The notes under the pieces are model-generated. The model saw nothing but the letters and a program-made list of their open reading frames with translations, had not been told where the DNA came from and did not search any database. Shown here one piece after another: positions 16,863 to 26,491 of a stretch of DNA of 56,829 nt. Made by a program: the position numbers and the translations under genes. Within the stretch, counting starts at the first letter, position 1. Each line of letters opens with the position of its first letter. Origin of the DNA: Candidatus Baldrarchaeota archaeon (GTDB taxonomy: Archaea; Asgardarchaeota; Baldrarchaeia; Baldrarchaeales; DXJG01); NCBI GenBank assembly GCA_030587435.1, contig JAUQZC010000071.1:1-56829 (forward strand). The letters are read 5' to 3'.

Positions 16863-17810
16863 TTGGTAGAGAAGATCTTTAAGAAGCATTACAAACTCAT
16901 CATAAACATTAGGTACTTAAGAATCATATTAAGCGTTTTAGTAATCTTATGGGGTATTTGGAGACTTTACTGTTATTATATATGGACAAACCCTATTGAT
17001 TTAATGTATGGTTATCTTATGGTGGCTGTGGGAGACTTATTCTTCATTACATCCCTTATAAATAGGGAGGAATTTATTGTTCCTGCGTTATATTCATCAT
17101 CCATCTTATTAATTTCCTTTGGAATGTTTTCATCTCTTTATATACCTCATATGCCTTCAGTTATTTCTCCAATAATTCTTGGAGTTTTAATTCTAATCAT
17201 AAGACTCCTTCGGAAAGATTTCTCTTCAATTATAACTTTATCTTCCTCGACTCTTCTCTCGTTATGGGCTGTTTATCGAATTATTTGCTATTGGTGGTGG
17301 AGATTTTCGCCAGACTTATATTATGGCATTGCTGCTTTAACTATTGGAATTATTGGTATAGCTTCAGGAGAAATAGCTTCAGGAGAAAAAACATTATTAC
17401 GAGACTGGAGAACTATGTTATTTCTTGGAGGTTCAGCAGTTATAGCGGGTGGGTTTAGTTACTTCTACCTTAGAACTATTGACTTCCCATCCGCTGTCAC
17501 ATCGCTGGGTGCAGGTTTAGTTATGATGTTCACTTTCGTTGTTCCCCTGGTTAAAACTATTTCTCCACCCGTTAAAGAAGAAGAAACTACATTATGCTAT
17601 TACTGTGGTGCAGAGATACCTGTAAGTGCAAGAACTTGTCCAAATTGCGGGAATAAAATACCTATATGTCCCATATGTGACGGTTTGATTCAAGCTGGAG
17701 AGAAAACTTCGCAATGTCCGTACTGTAAAACCCTTTTCCATAAAGAGCATTTGGATACCTGGTTAATGGTCAGGTCAGTATGTCCAGTATGTAGGAAAAA
17801 ACTTAGATAG
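16863..17810 (+). CDS. polytopic membrane protein with C-terminal zinc ribbon and RING-like finger
   Basis: About seven hydrophobic segments fill residues 18-230. The last 75 residues are cysteine-rich. First comes a zinc ribbon, CYYCGAEIPVSARTCPNCG. Then comes a finger with ligands C-x2-C-x12-C-x2-C-x4-H-x2-H and a final CPVC, including FHKEHLDTWL, which resembles the RING-H2 signature in which His-x2-His is followed by Leu-x2-Trp-Leu. It could be a membrane E3-like ligase or simply a protein-binding zinc module; no ubiquitin-like, E1 or E2 gene is seen in the window. The start is TTG 16863 behind GGTGGAG. Confidence 0.75.
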   Translation: MVEKIFKKHYKLIINIRYLRIILSVLVILWGIWRLYCYYIWTNPIDLMYGYLMVAVGDLFFITSLINREEFIVPALYSSSILLISFGMFSSLYIPHMPSVISPIILGVLILIIRLLRKDFSSIITLSSSTLLSLWAVYRIICYWWWRFSPDLYYGIAALTIGIIGIASGEIASGEKTLLRDWRTMLFLGGSAVIAGGFSYFYLRTIDFPSAVTSLGAGLVMMFTFVVPLVKTISPPVKEEETTLCYYCGAEIPVSARTCPNCGNKIPICPICDGLIQAGEKTSQCPYCKTLFHKEHLDTWLMVRSVCPVCRKKLR

Positions 17811-17851
17811 TAATTCGATACACCTACTGAACTTGAAACGGTGATTAAACC

Positions 17852-18619
17852 GTGTTAATTAAATTAGTTGATTGCCACTGTCATTTTGATGATTATATAG
17901 ATGAAGGGATTGATAAAGAGATTTTTCGAGAAGCCTTAGAGAATGGTGTTGTTTGTATAGTTGGTGTAGGTATGGATTTTGAAAGCAGTAAAAAAATTTT
18001 AAATGCTTCAAAGGAAAACGACTTCCTGGCTCCATGTGCTGGTATACATCCTTGGAAAAGCTGGAAAAGCACCGATGAAGAAATAAAGAAAATATTAGAA
18101 CTAATTGAAGAAAATATTGAAGTTTTAGCTGGTATAGGGGAAGTAGGTTTAGATTTTCGCTTTATAAAAGGAGCAGATAAGTGGCAAAGACAAAGAGAAG
18201 TTTTTGAATTCTTCGTGAAAATAGCTGCCGAATATAACCTAGCACTTAATATACATGCGGTTAACGCAGAAAAAGAAATCATAAGTTTATTAAATAAATA
18301 CGATATTGAAAAAGCTGTGTTTCATTGGTATACTGGTTCATTTATGACTCTTCAAGATATTTTAAGTAGTGGATATTATATTTCCACAAATCTTTCTATT
18401 ACTTATTCTAGAAGAGTTATGGAAATTATTAGACAAACCCCGTTGAATAAAATAGTTTTGGAATCAGATAGCCCCTATGATTTTAAGGGGATAATGGCGA
18501 ATCCCAGCCATGTTAAAATAGTTGCAGAAAAAGTTGCAGAAATAAAGAAAAGCAGTATAGATGGGATTGCTGAAATGACGACAAAAAATGCGAGAAAACT
18601 TTTTAATCTTAGATTTTAG
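17852..18619 (+). CDS. TatD-family metal-dependent hydrolase
   Basis: TIM-barrel amidohydrolase of 255 residues, TatD/YcfH type, which in characterised members is a metal-dependent DNase or phosphoesterase. The metal sites are VDCHCHFDD near residue 6 (HxH), [10 protein letters not shown] near 94 (Glu), [10 protein letters not shown] near 133, AVFHWYTG near 151 and [10 protein letters not shown] near 204 (Asp). GIHPW near 64 is also typical. GGTGAT is 6 nt before GTG 17852. The Nudix gene follows after 11 nt on the same strand, so the two are probably one transcript. Confidence 0.88.
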   Translation: MLIKLVDCHCHFDDYIDEGIDKEIFREALENGVVCIVGVGMDFESSKKILNASKENDFLAPCAGIHPWKSWKSTDEEIKKILELIEENIEVLAGIGEVGLDFRFIKGADKWQRQREVFEFFVKIAAEYNLALNIHAVNAEKEIISLLNKYDIEKAVFHWYTGSFMTLQDILSSGYYISTNLSITYSRRVMEIIRQTPLNKIVLESDSPYDFKGIMANPSHVKIVAEKVAEIKKSSIDGIAEMTTKNARKLFNLRF

Positions 18620-18630
18620 AGGTGATATTT

Positions 18631-19032
18631 TTGAAGAAAACGCCTACATTAACCGTAGATGCAATAATAAAAACAAATGACGATAAAGTAGTTTTAGTTA
18701 AGCGTAAGAATCCTCCGTACAAAGGTTGGTGGGCTTTACCTGGAGGCATAGTTGAATACGGTGAAACTGTAGAAGAAGCTGTTAAAAGAGAAGTAAAAGA
18801 GGAAACAGGATTAGAAGTGGAAATAGAAAAACTTGTAAATGTATACTCCGATCCCAATCGCGATCCTAGAGGGCATTTTATATCTATATGTTTCTTATGT
18901 CGTAGGATAGGGGGAACCTTAGAAGCTGCAACTGATGCAGCAGAAGTTTCAGTGTTCCCGCTCAAAGAAGTTAGAAATTTGAAGCTAGCATTTGATCACA
19001 AAAAGATGCTGAAAGATGCTAAATTAATTTAA
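18631..19032 (+). CDS. Nudix hydrolase
   Basis: A 133-residue Nudix protein. The Nudix box is [20 protein letters not shown] continuing into ETGLEVE, at about residues 37-63, with all Gly, Glu and Arg positions intact for Mg-dependent pyrophosphate cleavage. GGWWALPGG just before it and the following [12 protein letters not shown] suggest the archaeal ADP-ribose pyrophosphatase group, although sanitising of other nucleotides is possible. TTG 18631 is preferred because GGTGAT ends 4 nt upstream. It overlaps the convergent RNase Z gene by 4 nt. Confidence 0.88.
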   Translation: MKKTPTLTVDAIIKTNDDKVVLVKRKNPPYKGWWALPGGIVEYGETVEEAVKREVKEETGLEVEIEKLVNVYSDPNRDPRGHFISICFLCRRIGGTLEAATDAAEVSVFPLKEVRNLKLAFDHKKMLKDAKLI

Positions 19033-19763
19033 ATTCTAATAGTTTGTAAGTCTTCGGCTGAAAAAACTTTTCCGTTAAAGTATTTTTTGGCTTGTTTGAT
19101 AAATTTTTCCTCCAGGTTTTGGAAGGGTGGCGGTATATGAAATAGTGAGAGCATTTCTACATTGGCCTTTGAAGCTATTGTAGCGGCATCGGAAGGAGAA
19201 GAATGATAATGTATGTGTGCTTCTTCTTTCATCTCGTCTGGAAAAGTTGTTTCATGCACCAATAGCTTACAGTTCTTCGCGAAATTTATGAGCAATTCAT
19301 AAGGAGCAGTGTCACTTGTATAAACAAATTTATCACCGATCTTTATCGCAAATGTTGGAACACCATGTTTAACTGGAAGTACTGCGAATCCTCCTAAATC
19401 TTCACTACCATTAATTTTTTTATACTGAATAGTAAAGGAAAATCTTTTTGGACTTGTTCCCATAAGTTGAAGTAACGATTCAGTAACCTCTTGAATGTTT
19501 GGAGGCCCAATTATCGTTAACTTTGACTTTCTTCCCTGAAGCCACATGGTCCATAAAAGCATTGGTAAACTTGAAATGTGATCTGCGTGAATGTGAGAGA
19601 CAAATACTGACTCTATTTCATCTAAATTTACATTTAAGTTGAGAAGTCTGTGTACAGCTCCTTCTCCACAGTCAATTAAAAAATTATCTTCCACTAAAAT
19701 TGCTGGGCACATTTTGTCCTTTGAAGGAAAGCTTCCAGAAGTTCCCAAGAAAACTAGTTTCAA
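19029..19763 (-). CDS. rnz: ribonuclease Z
   Basis: tRNA 3' endonuclease of the metallo-beta-lactamase fold, cutting after the discriminator base. The N-terminus [14 protein letters not shown] and [11 protein letters not shown] are typical, with the metal motif [15 protein letters not shown] near residue 55, TSDTAPYE near 169 (bridging Asp), LVHETTF near 187 and the C-terminal HIHYHSSP and LFHIPPP. The length (244) is slightly below the usual 300 because the exosite arm is short. TTG 19763 gives the standard start; GGTGGTG lies upstream. It fits with the CCA-adding enzyme in tRNA 3'-end processing. Confidence 0.85.
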   Translation of the reverse strand: MKLVFLGTSGSFPSKDKMCPAILVEDNFLIDCGEGAVHRLLNLNVNLDEIESVFVSHIHADHISSLPMLLWTMWLQGRKSKLTIIGPPNIQEVTESLLQLMGTSPKRFSFTIQYKKINGSEDLGGFAVLPVKHGVPTFAIKIGDKFVYTSDTAPYELLINFAKNCKLLVHETTFPDEMKEEAHIHYHSSPSDAATIASKANVEMLSLFHIPPPFQNLEEKFIKQAKKYFNGKVFSAEDLQTIRI

Positions 19764-19902
19764 TTTAAGTTTCACCACCTTTATATGTTACTTAATTACC
19801 TTTTAAGAGGATTTAATAATGTTGATAATTTTAGCGACCTATTAAATGACAACGTGTTGATAGTTTATCGCTAACCTACCTTTAATTTAGTGGTGGAAAT
19901 CT

Positions 19903-20895
19903 TTGCGTGAAGAGACGTTATCCATCATTGCATGCCCATTTTGTGGAAACAGTTTAACGTTGGATGTAAAAAAATGGTGGAAAGACCATATTTGGACAGG
20001 GATGCTTACATGTAAGAAATGTAGAAATAATTATCCAATAATTGAAGGAATCCCTAATTTAAATCTGTCAAGGGCAGGAAAAAGCCTAATAAAGTATAAG
20101 TATGTCCAGGTGGAGAAGTATTATAACCATTACGCAGCAGTACATGACATAAACTATCATAATCCAGAACTTTACTATATGAGGAAGGTAGAAAACCATG
20201 TAATATCGTTAAGCAGGCCAAAAGGTACCGTTGTCGATATAGGTTGTGGAACTGGAAAACAAACTCTTTTTTTGGCTTCAATAAATTGTAAAGTTTATGC
20301 AGTTGATATTTCAAGGAAAATGCTTTCGACTACAAGGCAAAAAGCTCACAGTTTAGGTTTACAGGATAAAATAGAGTTTATTCAAGCGTCAGCAGATTAT
20401 TTGCCCTTCCAAGAGGGTGTTTTTAATAGAGCTTATTCGATTTTTGGTGCGTACAACCACGCGTTAAACTATAGGGAAGGGTTTAATCGTCTTGGGAAAA
20501 TTCTTAAGAGAAATGGGGAAGCTGTGATTTCTGTGCTTAATCAATATCGGTTAACATGGTGGCTCTATAGTATATTCACTTTTAAAACCACATGGATTAA
20601 GAAAGCATTAAAAAGCAAGCAGACATATCTAAGACATAGAGTAGGAAGAAAAAAGTATAAGGCATGGACTCATCTCTATACATATAATGAAATTAAACAA
20701 TTGTTAAGAGAAGCAGGTTTTCGAAGCATATATGTTGGTAGTATCTTAATATTTTTCAAACCTGAGTTTAAATACACTTCGCAAACAGAGTTGAAGGGAG
20801 TAAAATACCTACTAGGGAAAATAGAGGACAAATTGAGATGGGTTCCTCCCTTTAATCGTCTTGGTACGTATTTAATAGTTTGGGCCAAAAAGTAG
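19903..20895 (+). CDS. SAM-dependent methyltransferase with N-terminal Trm112-like zinc ribbon
   Basis: The first 55 residues form a Trm112-type zinc-binding segment (CPFCGN and CKKCRNNYPI followed by EGIPNL). The core is a class I methyltransferase with VVDIGCGTGKQT near 109 as the SAM motif, VYAVDISRKML near 131 and the acidic ASADYLPF near 163. The C-terminal 120 residues, with several Trp and aromatic positions, may bind the substrate. Small-molecule or tRNA modification are both possible; the substrate is not evident. The start is TTG 19903 with GGTGG upstream, and the NfeD gene follows after 10 nt. Confidence 0.82.
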   Translation: MREETLSIIACPFCGNSLTLDVKKWWKDHIWTGMLTCKKCRNNYPIIEGIPNLNLSRAGKSLIKYKYVQVEKYYNHYAAVHDINYHNPELYYMRKVENHVISLSRPKGTVVDIGCGTGKQTLFLASINCKVYAVDISRKMLSTTRQKAHSLGLQDKIEFIQASADYLPFQEGVFNRAYSIFGAYNHALNYREGFNRLGKILKRNGEAVISVLNQYRLTWWLYSIFTFKTTWIKKALKSKQTYLRHRVGRKKYKAWTHLYTYNEIKQLLREAGFRSIYVGSILIFFKPEFKYTSQTELKGVKYLLGKIEDKLRWVPPFNRLGTYLIVWAKK

Positions 20896-20905
20896 GTGAT
20901 ATAGC

Positions 20906-21364
20906 ATGCAGATAGAGGTTGCGGCTTTCATGCTATTTATTTTAGGCGTAGTATTCATGCTTTTAGAAGCAAAAGTAGGTCACGGTGGTCTCGGAGCTTT
21001 TGGCGCTGCTCTAATGATTATAACCTCTTTCATAATCCTATTATTTCCTCCAACCCTCCCAAGAGAAATTCATCAAATTTTAATAATACTAACATTCGGC
21101 CTAGATGTGATACTAATTCCTCTTATGGCTTTTATAATTTATAAAGCAACAAAAGTACGTGAATTAAAGAAGATGCATGATTTGCAAGCTTTAATAGGGA
21201 AAACAGGGATAACAAAAACAAGATTAAGCCCGAGAGGAATTGTATACGCTGAAGGAGAAGACTGGACTGCAACAACACGTAACGGCTCTGAAATTCCTCC
21301 TGAAACAAAAGTTAAAATAGTAGGTCTCGAGAAATTAACATTAATTGTTGAAAGGGAAGAGTAA
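20906..21364 (+). CDS. NfeD-like membrane protein
   Basis: A 152-residue short NfeD: two or three hydrophobic helices (about 5-22, 28-50 and 60-82) with GHGGLGAFGAALM typical of NfeD, then a C-terminal OB-fold domain, LIGKTGITKTRLSPRGIVY and IPPETKVKIVGLEKLTLIVE. NfeD proteins usually work with stomatin/prohibitin-type SPFH proteins and a serine protease in membrane quality control; neither partner is in this window. GGTGAT precedes the ATG with 5-nt spacing, and the gene is closely linked to the methyltransferase upstream. Confidence 0.82.
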   Translation: MQIEVAAFMLFILGVVFMLLEAKVGHGGLGAFGAALMIITSFIILLFPPTLPREIHQILIILTFGLDVILIPLMAFIIYKATKVRELKKMHDLQALIGKTGITKTRLSPRGIVYAEGEDWTATTRNGSEIPPETKVKIVGLEKLTLIVEREE

Positions 21365-21377
21365 GGATGCATCGTAA

Positions 21378-22865
21378 CTAAAGTAATTTTCTTTTCAAGT
21401 TTTCAATTATTTTTTCGTATTTTTTAGCTTCTTTAATGGCTTCTTCAGCTGTCTTTAAAGCTTTTCTATATTTACTTTTTAGTTCGGTGTTCTCGTTTTC
21501 TAGGGTTTTAATTTTAGATTTTAGAATTTCAATTTCCTCAGATTTCCTCTTTAAATCTTCCTCTAGCTTAGCAATTATTTTTTTCGCCTCAACGGTGCTG
21601 AGAACCTTGACTCCGGTCTTTAAGGTTTCCAAACGGGTTTTTGCTTCTTGAACCTGCATAGCAAATTGCGCTCTTAATCTTTCTCTTCTTTTTTCCAATT
21701 CCTCTCTGGTTTCCGGAGAAACGTAGTCAAGGGGATTAAAGCCTATTGCGCCATGACGGGTTTCCCTAGGTCTAATTTTAACTATTAGAGGAACCCTTCT
21801 AACAGCATCACCTGCAATGACGGCTTCTCCAGGTTCTAGTCGTTGTATATCTTCAGACCAGTCTTCGTTTAGCCCTTCGGCGCTTTTTACTGTTACAGAA
21901 ATATCGGTGTAATCAGTTAATTGGTGGATGATCCAAGTACCGGCCTGAGCACGTATTGTTGTGTCTAAGAGTTGGGGTTTTTGAGTTATGAAAATTAGAT
22001 TTGCACCAAATTTTCTGCCTTCCTGGGCAAAAAGCCTAACAATTTCTCTAATTGTGGATTTTGTCTTACCTGCGAACAGATGCGCTTCATCTAAAATGCA
22101 ATAGAAGGGCGGAATGTCACCGCCAGTGGATGCTTCATATAGCTTTGTAAGTATTTCTTCACCGATGAGTTGCTGCATATCGGTGGGTAAACCTCTAAGA
22201 TTAATAATTGTGCATTGACCGGAGACAACAAGATCTTTCGGATCCGTTGTTAAGACGGCTTCAACAGGGATATCCCCACCGGGGTTTACATTTAAATCAG
22301 CGAATTCAATGATCTGATCTTTATAGCCTTTAGGTTCGACTTCAAATTCTTCTGATCCGTTTTCAGCTGGGATTTTTAAGCTGGAATATTCGCCGTGGCG
22401 ATCAATGATCACAACTGGTATTCCCTTTTTTAGAAATTCTTCGATTAGGACACCGACAGTGTAGGATTTGCCGGAACCTGTTTTGCCTGTAATAAAGATT
22501 CTACCAAGTCTTTTGACCGGAAGAAAAACTTTATAGGGTAGCCCTCTAAGCTTGCCTAGATATACTGCTTCTTCGTAGGGAACATCTAAACCTAAAACAT
22601 TCTTGATAAGTTTAGTGGATGCTTTAAAAACAATGCTTTCTGGTTTGAAGGGAGTTTTAGGCATCGAACCAACCACGGAACATTTAGCAAACATCACCGA
22701 GTCTTCGGTCCAAAGCTCTTTAATCATAAAAAGAAAATTACGACCCTCATGTTCAATTTGTAAGTAATCGTTTCTACCAACTCCCTCGGATAATAGCTTC
22801 ACAGTAACGGTATGGGTGGTGGTTTTACCAACTAATCTACCAACTTTTTCTAAACACTCATCCAA
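21378..22865 (-). CDS. HerA-like hexameric ATPase (DUF87) with C-terminal coiled coil
   Basis: FtsK/HerA-family ATPase, related to the DNA-end translocase that works with NurA nuclease. The N-terminal HAS-like barrel is followed by Walker A GKTGSGKSYTVG near residue 127, DRHGEYSSL near 155, Walker B YCILDEAHLF near 256 and FITQKPQLLDTTIRAQ near 290 containing the sensor and Arg-finger region. Residues from 400 form a long coiled coil with Leu/Ile heptads, which is unusual for canonical HerA. No nurA, rad50 or mre11 lies nearby, so this may be a paralogue with another role. The start is TTG 22865 behind GGTGGG. Confidence 0.82.
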   Translation of the reverse strand: MDECLEKVGRLVGKTTTHTVTVKLLSEGVGRNDYLQIEHEGRNFLFMIKELWTEDSVMFAKCSVVGSMPKTPFKPESIVFKASTKLIKNVLGLDVPYEEAVYLGKLRGLPYKVFLPVKRLGRIFITGKTGSGKSYTVGVLIEEFLKKGIPVVIIDRHGEYSSLKIPAENGSEEFEVEPKGYKDQIIEFADLNVNPGGDIPVEAVLTTDPKDLVVSGQCTIINLRGLPTDMQQLIGEEILTKLYEASTGGDIPPFYCILDEAHLFAGKTKSTIREIVRLFAQEGRKFGANLIFITQKPQLLDTTIRAQAGTWIIHQLTDYTDISVTVKSAEGLNEDWSEDIQRLEPGEAVIAGDAVRRVPLIVKIRPRETRHGAIGFNPLDYVSPETREELEKRRERLRAQFAMQVQEAKTRLETLKTGVKVLSTVEAKKIIAKLEEDLKRKSEEIEILKSKIKTLENENTELKSKYRKALKTAEEAIKEAKKYEKIIENLKRKLL

Positions 22866-23315
22866 AATAAACCCACCAGCATTTTAACAATTAACAACAA
22901 CATCCCTCAACTTTATAAATATCACCATAGCAAACTTTACTAAAACGGTATAAGGCACTAAACTGACGAAATTAGAAATTTATAGGAGTGTAAGTGTTCT
23001 TCTTACTTGTACACGGGTCATGATATTGTGCTTAGTAAAGAAAAACCTTGAGGTCGGGTCAACGTTTAGATCATCGTTTCCCTACTCACCTGACTCTCAT
23101 GTCCTCATTCCTCAAAGAATAAATTTATGTTTCCCTTAAATTAATGTCGATTAGTATTTTAATCTTTCAACCACGCTTTTTGCCGCTGAAGCAGAACTTA
23201 AACAACGCAGCCATTATTAGTGTATGTATGATGGTGGTAGGCAAATAGATTTAAAGAGATAGAGGGAAAAACCTTATTGAAATTATATTGATAAAGGTTT
23301 TCAGAGGGAAAGGCC
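22866..23315. other. 450-nt gene-free spacer
   Basis: Divergent promoter region between the HerA-like gene and the 609-residue membrane protein gene. I see no protein frame or tRNA. CTTGAGG near 23050 and CCTCAAAG near 23113 are complementary with nested GGG/CCC and ACG/CGT pairs inside, a weak hint of a structured RNA. The last 30 nt carry AGAGGGA, the likely ribosome site of the next gene. Confidence 0.4.
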
Positions 23316-25145
23316 ATGTTGGTGTCTCTTTACGTAACTAGTGCTGCTTGGGCTAGTTGGATTCTTGATGTTAAGTTTATTGAAAACAAGATAAGAAAGG
23401 CGAGACCGAATTTTTTATTCCCAAGATCGACTCTATTTATTGCGTTTTTACTCCTTATACTCGTCGGTTTTGCCCATGGATGCACAACATTACTTATCCC
23501 AGCTCACATTTACTTTATTTGGCTTGTTTCCATAAGAGCAATTATATTTGTCATTTCTTTTCTGATAGCCAAGAAGTTGGCACTTATTGCAGCAAGTAAC
23601 CCGGATGTTAGATTGAGAGACTTGTTTAAATCAAAATATCAAACTCACGCCGAGAAAGTTAGTCAGAGGAAGGTGCCTTTATCAAGGAAGTTTGTGCTTT
23701 TCGCACTAGTTTTAATTGTGTTGTTTAATGTGCTTCTCGGGGTACCTGGTCTTCTAAGTAGGTCAATAAGCTTTGCAAGAGCTTCTGCTATGAAAAACTA
23801 CTTTAAGGTTATGGCGGTTGGAAATGTTACATTATTTCCAGAGATAGATGTTGAAAATCTCAGGATAACTACAAGTAGTGTTGCTAGGTCCATTGCTGAA
23901 ATGAAGAAAACAAGTGCCGCTTCTTGGGTTACAAGCGTTCACTTGGGCATGTATAAGGGCGAGTTATGTTGGATAGCTACAATAAGCGAGCCGCCGGTAC
24001 TTGGCTCCCTTCTAATAGGTGAAAGCAACAGGCTTCGAGAAGTCATAATCATACCTGTTACGGATGCAACTGGTGAAAAAGCTCAAATAATACCAATAGA
24101 AGCAAAATATGGAGAAGGTCTATGGTTTGATAAAGATATTAGGGTACATGCTCAAGATATGTTTCCGTTGAGGACTTTTAGTCGAGCTTATCTTACGTGG
24201 GATCCAGAAGCGGAGAGACTGGTATACATAACGACCAGTTACTATGAAGTTCCGTTTGGCCCCCTTGTGGATCCTATGGTTCATGTTTGGGATCCTATTA
24301 CTGGTGCTTTACTTGGGCAATATAAGCCGGAAGATGCTCCTGAGTGGGTTGTTCAGAGATGGGATGAGAAGTGGCTTGAGAGGATGGGAGATGCTTTTGG
24401 AGATTTTAGATGGACAGCTGAGAATGAGTTAAACTTTTGGAATGGCATACCAATATATAGCGATAGGTCAGCAAGTCCAGCTGAAGCAGAAGGGCTTAGA
24501 TACCAGCTATGGGACGGAGAGCTGGTCGCGGTTTACCTTTTTTGTAACAAACGTAATCCTAGTTTACTTGAATTTGTAATAATAGCTAAAAAGGACGGGG
24601 TTTATCTTTACAGTCTAGATCATATGGCTCTTATATCTCCAGAAGAAGCTAAAAGGGTTGCAAAAGCTGAGCTACCATCTCTACCTGAGGGGCGATACTA
24701 TTCAACACCTTTAGCTCTCTTATATAGAATAGGTACTGAACTATATTATCATATACCAGTGTTTGTTTATGATGAAGATACAGGTCACTATGTGCCATCC
24801 TTTTTTGCTTTGGTTAGGGCTACTGACAGAACGTGTGTTCGTGTTCGCTGCGCTGATGTTGGTGGAATGAAGGAAGCTGTACTGGCGGCCTACACTATGA
24901 TTAAGAGGGGGACTGCTCAAAGGACGGTTAACGGAACTATAGTTGCCAAGTATGAATACGTTGAAAACGGGAATACGCGTATATGGTTGGATATAGATGT
25001 TGGAAATTCAACAATAGTTCACGTTCTAGCTAAGGTTGAATTGCTAGAAGAAGAGGATACGTACTTAATACTTTCTAAAGAAGTAGGTGACTACATAAGT
25101 GTAATAGTCGATGAAAATAACGTCATATTGGACGTTCTCGAGTAA
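23316..25145 (+). CDS. large membrane protein of unknown function
   Basis: 609 residues. Three or four hydrophobic helices lie within the first 155 residues (for example 41-62, 67-90 and 124-146). The rest, about 450 residues, is a beta-rich soluble part, probably outside the membrane, with several Asp/Trp-rich segments such as EKAQIIPIEAKYGEGLWFDK, AYLTWDPEAERLVYITTSYYEVP and HVWDPITGALLGQYKPEDAPE. No catalytic motif is recognised. The C-terminal part repeats a pattern of paired beta strands that could suggest a multi-copy beta domain. It is monocistronic, with long spacers on both sides. Confidence 0.75.
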   Translation: MLVSLYVTSAAWASWILDVKFIENKIRKARPNFLFPRSTLFIAFLLLILVGFAHGCTTLLIPAHIYFIWLVSIRAIIFVISFLIAKKLALIAASNPDVRLRDLFKSKYQTHAEKVSQRKVPLSRKFVLFALVLIVLFNVLLGVPGLLSRSISFARASAMKNYFKVMAVGNVTLFPEIDVENLRITTSSVARSIAEMKKTSAASWVTSVHLGMYKGELCWIATISEPPVLGSLLIGESNRLREVIIIPVTDATGEKAQIIPIEAKYGEGLWFDKDIRVHAQDMFPLRTFSRAYLTWDPEAERLVYITTSYYEVPFGPLVDPMVHVWDPITGALLGQYKPEDAPEWVVQRWDEKWLERMGDAFGDFRWTAENELNFWNGIPIYSDRSASPAEAEGLRYQLWDGELVAVYLFCNKRNPSLLEFVIIAKKDGVYLYSLDHMALISPEEAKRVAKAELPSLPEGRYYSTPLALLYRIGTELYYHIPVFVYDEDTGHYVPSFFALVRATDRTCVRVRCADVGGMKEAVLAAYTMIKRGTAQRTVNGTIVAKYEYVENGNTRIWLDIDVGNSTIVHVLAKVELLEEEDTYLILSKEVGDYISVIVDENNVILDVLE

Positions 25146-25633
25146 ATGTGCGTATTGCACTGGAAACTGTTGTCCTCTAAGAACTCTCGAGAAAAGCGAT
25201 GTAATATTCGTGGGAAACATCATCTAATACTATTGTTTTTGAGAGAGAGAATTGTAAACACTGTAATCCCAAAGTTATGAACGAAACATATACCACCTAA
25301 ATTCGCAAGTCTTTATAAGTTGAAGACCCTTTACTGCTGCTAGGGATTTATAATATAAACTCTTATGGCTTTTCAATATTTTCCAAGCAGTGTTTGCCTT
25401 TGAAAGCTTCCACGACTGTTTAAACGGTTATTCATATTATAGTTGTGTTGTATAGTCACTTACATGTCGATAAAGAGATTTTTTGGGTTCTAACGCTTTT
25501 ATTTTATCTTTTGAAAGTTTTGAAGTTGCTTAGTTTAAATTGGCTAGTTTAACGCTTATATGCAGAAAGGGGGCAAAATACTTAAATATGCAAGATTTGA
25601 GAACACATATGAAGATGTTTAAAGATATGCGGC
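25146..25633. other. gene-free spacer of about 490 nt
   Basis: AT-rich with no convincing coding frame. A short frame starting at ATG 25588 (22 residues) has only a distant GGGGG and was not called. No tRNA-like or box C/D layout was found on either strand. Confidence 0.4.
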
Positions 25634-25641
25634 TTTATAAA
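25634..25641 (+). promoter_or_regulatory. TATA box of the CDP-alcohol phosphatidyltransferase gene
   Basis: TTTATAAA. A start site about 25 nt downstream would be near 25662, that is at the base of the hairpin covering the ribosome site. Confidence 0.45.
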
Positions 25642-25661
25642 TTCTTTATTTCTTAGCGGCT

Positions 25662-25683
25662 AACTCCCACGCACGAGGGAGTT
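25662..25683 (+). promoter_or_regulatory. hairpin enclosing the ribosome-binding site
   Basis: AACTCCC at 25662-25668 pairs perfectly with GGGAGTT at 25677-25683 around an 8-nt loop. GGGAG is the only Shine-Dalgarno sequence for ATG 25687, so the stem would mask it. It could act as a thermosensor or ligand-controlled switch. Confidence 0.55.
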
Positions 25684-25686
25684 CCG

Positions 25687-26331
25687 ATGGCTAAGCTCGT
25701 AAAAGAAACTGATGGTTTCATCGCTAAACACATTAACCGAAAAGTTTCGACTAGAATTAGCACTTTTCTAGTTAAATCGAGGCTTGATATTACCCCCAAC
25801 GAGATGACTTTTCTGAGTTTCCTTACGGCTGTTTTGAGTGCTTGTTTTTTCCTAGGAAGAATTCCTCTTCTTGGCGGAATCATGGCTCAGATTTCAAGTA
25901 TTTTGGATGGTTGTGATGGAGAAATAGCTAGATTGACAAATAGAACATCTAAGGAAGGTGAAATATTAGATGCTGTTCTCGACAGATTTGCAGACGGATT
26001 ACTCATTATGTCCATAACTATTTTGGCATATAACATCGTTTCTTTTCCAATAATGGGAGGTTCTTTAATAATAACTTTGGGCTTTTTAGCTTTAATGGGT
26101 TCATTTAGTGTAAGTTACTCGGCTGCTAAGGGTTTAAATGTTGGCTACGAATACAAAAGGCGATGGGCAGGAAGAGACATAAGACTTTTTGTTATCATGC
26201 TTGCCGGAATTAGTGCGGAAATATTTCCACTGTCACTACCTCTCTTCCTTCTTATACTCGTAATACTCACCTTTTCCGAGACAATTTATAGAATTAAAGA
26301 AACTTTCAATAAAAATTTCGACTCTCCATAA
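25687..26331 (+). CDS. CDP-alcohol phosphatidyltransferase family membrane enzyme
   Basis: Makes a phosphodiester from a CDP-activated alcohol and a second alcohol at the membrane. The family signature D-x2-D-G-x2-A-R-x8-G-x3-D-x3-D is intact: ILDGCDGEIARLTNRTSKEG then EILDAVLDRFAD, near residues 74-103, supplying the metal-binding Asp. About six hydrophobic segments are visible. The N-terminal KVSTRISTFLVKSRLDITPN resembles archaeal enzymes for inositol-containing products such as di-myo-inositol phosphate, but no inositol-phosphate cytidylyltransferase is nearby, so the acceptor is open. Translation may be controlled by the upstream hairpin. Confidence 0.85.
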   Translation: MAKLVKETDGFIAKHINRKVSTRISTFLVKSRLDITPNEMTFLSFLTAVLSACFFLGRIPLLGGIMAQISSILDGCDGEIARLTNRTSKEGEILDAVLDRFADGLLIMSITILAYNIVSFPIMGGSLIITLGFLALMGSFSVSYSAAKGLNVGYEYKRRWAGRDIRLFVIMLAGISAEIFPLSLPLFLLILVILTFSETIYRIKETFNKNFDSP

Positions 26332-26491
26332 ATTATTTAGAACTTATAATCTACTGTATATTTTGAGTAATTAGAACATCAAACTTAGTATCGTGTTATG
26401 CATCTTAAACATTTACTTATCTTTCCCAGGGCATATTGGTTTTAAGGGTTTTCTACAAGGTAGCATCAGATCGATTTAGGTGGTGGAAAGC

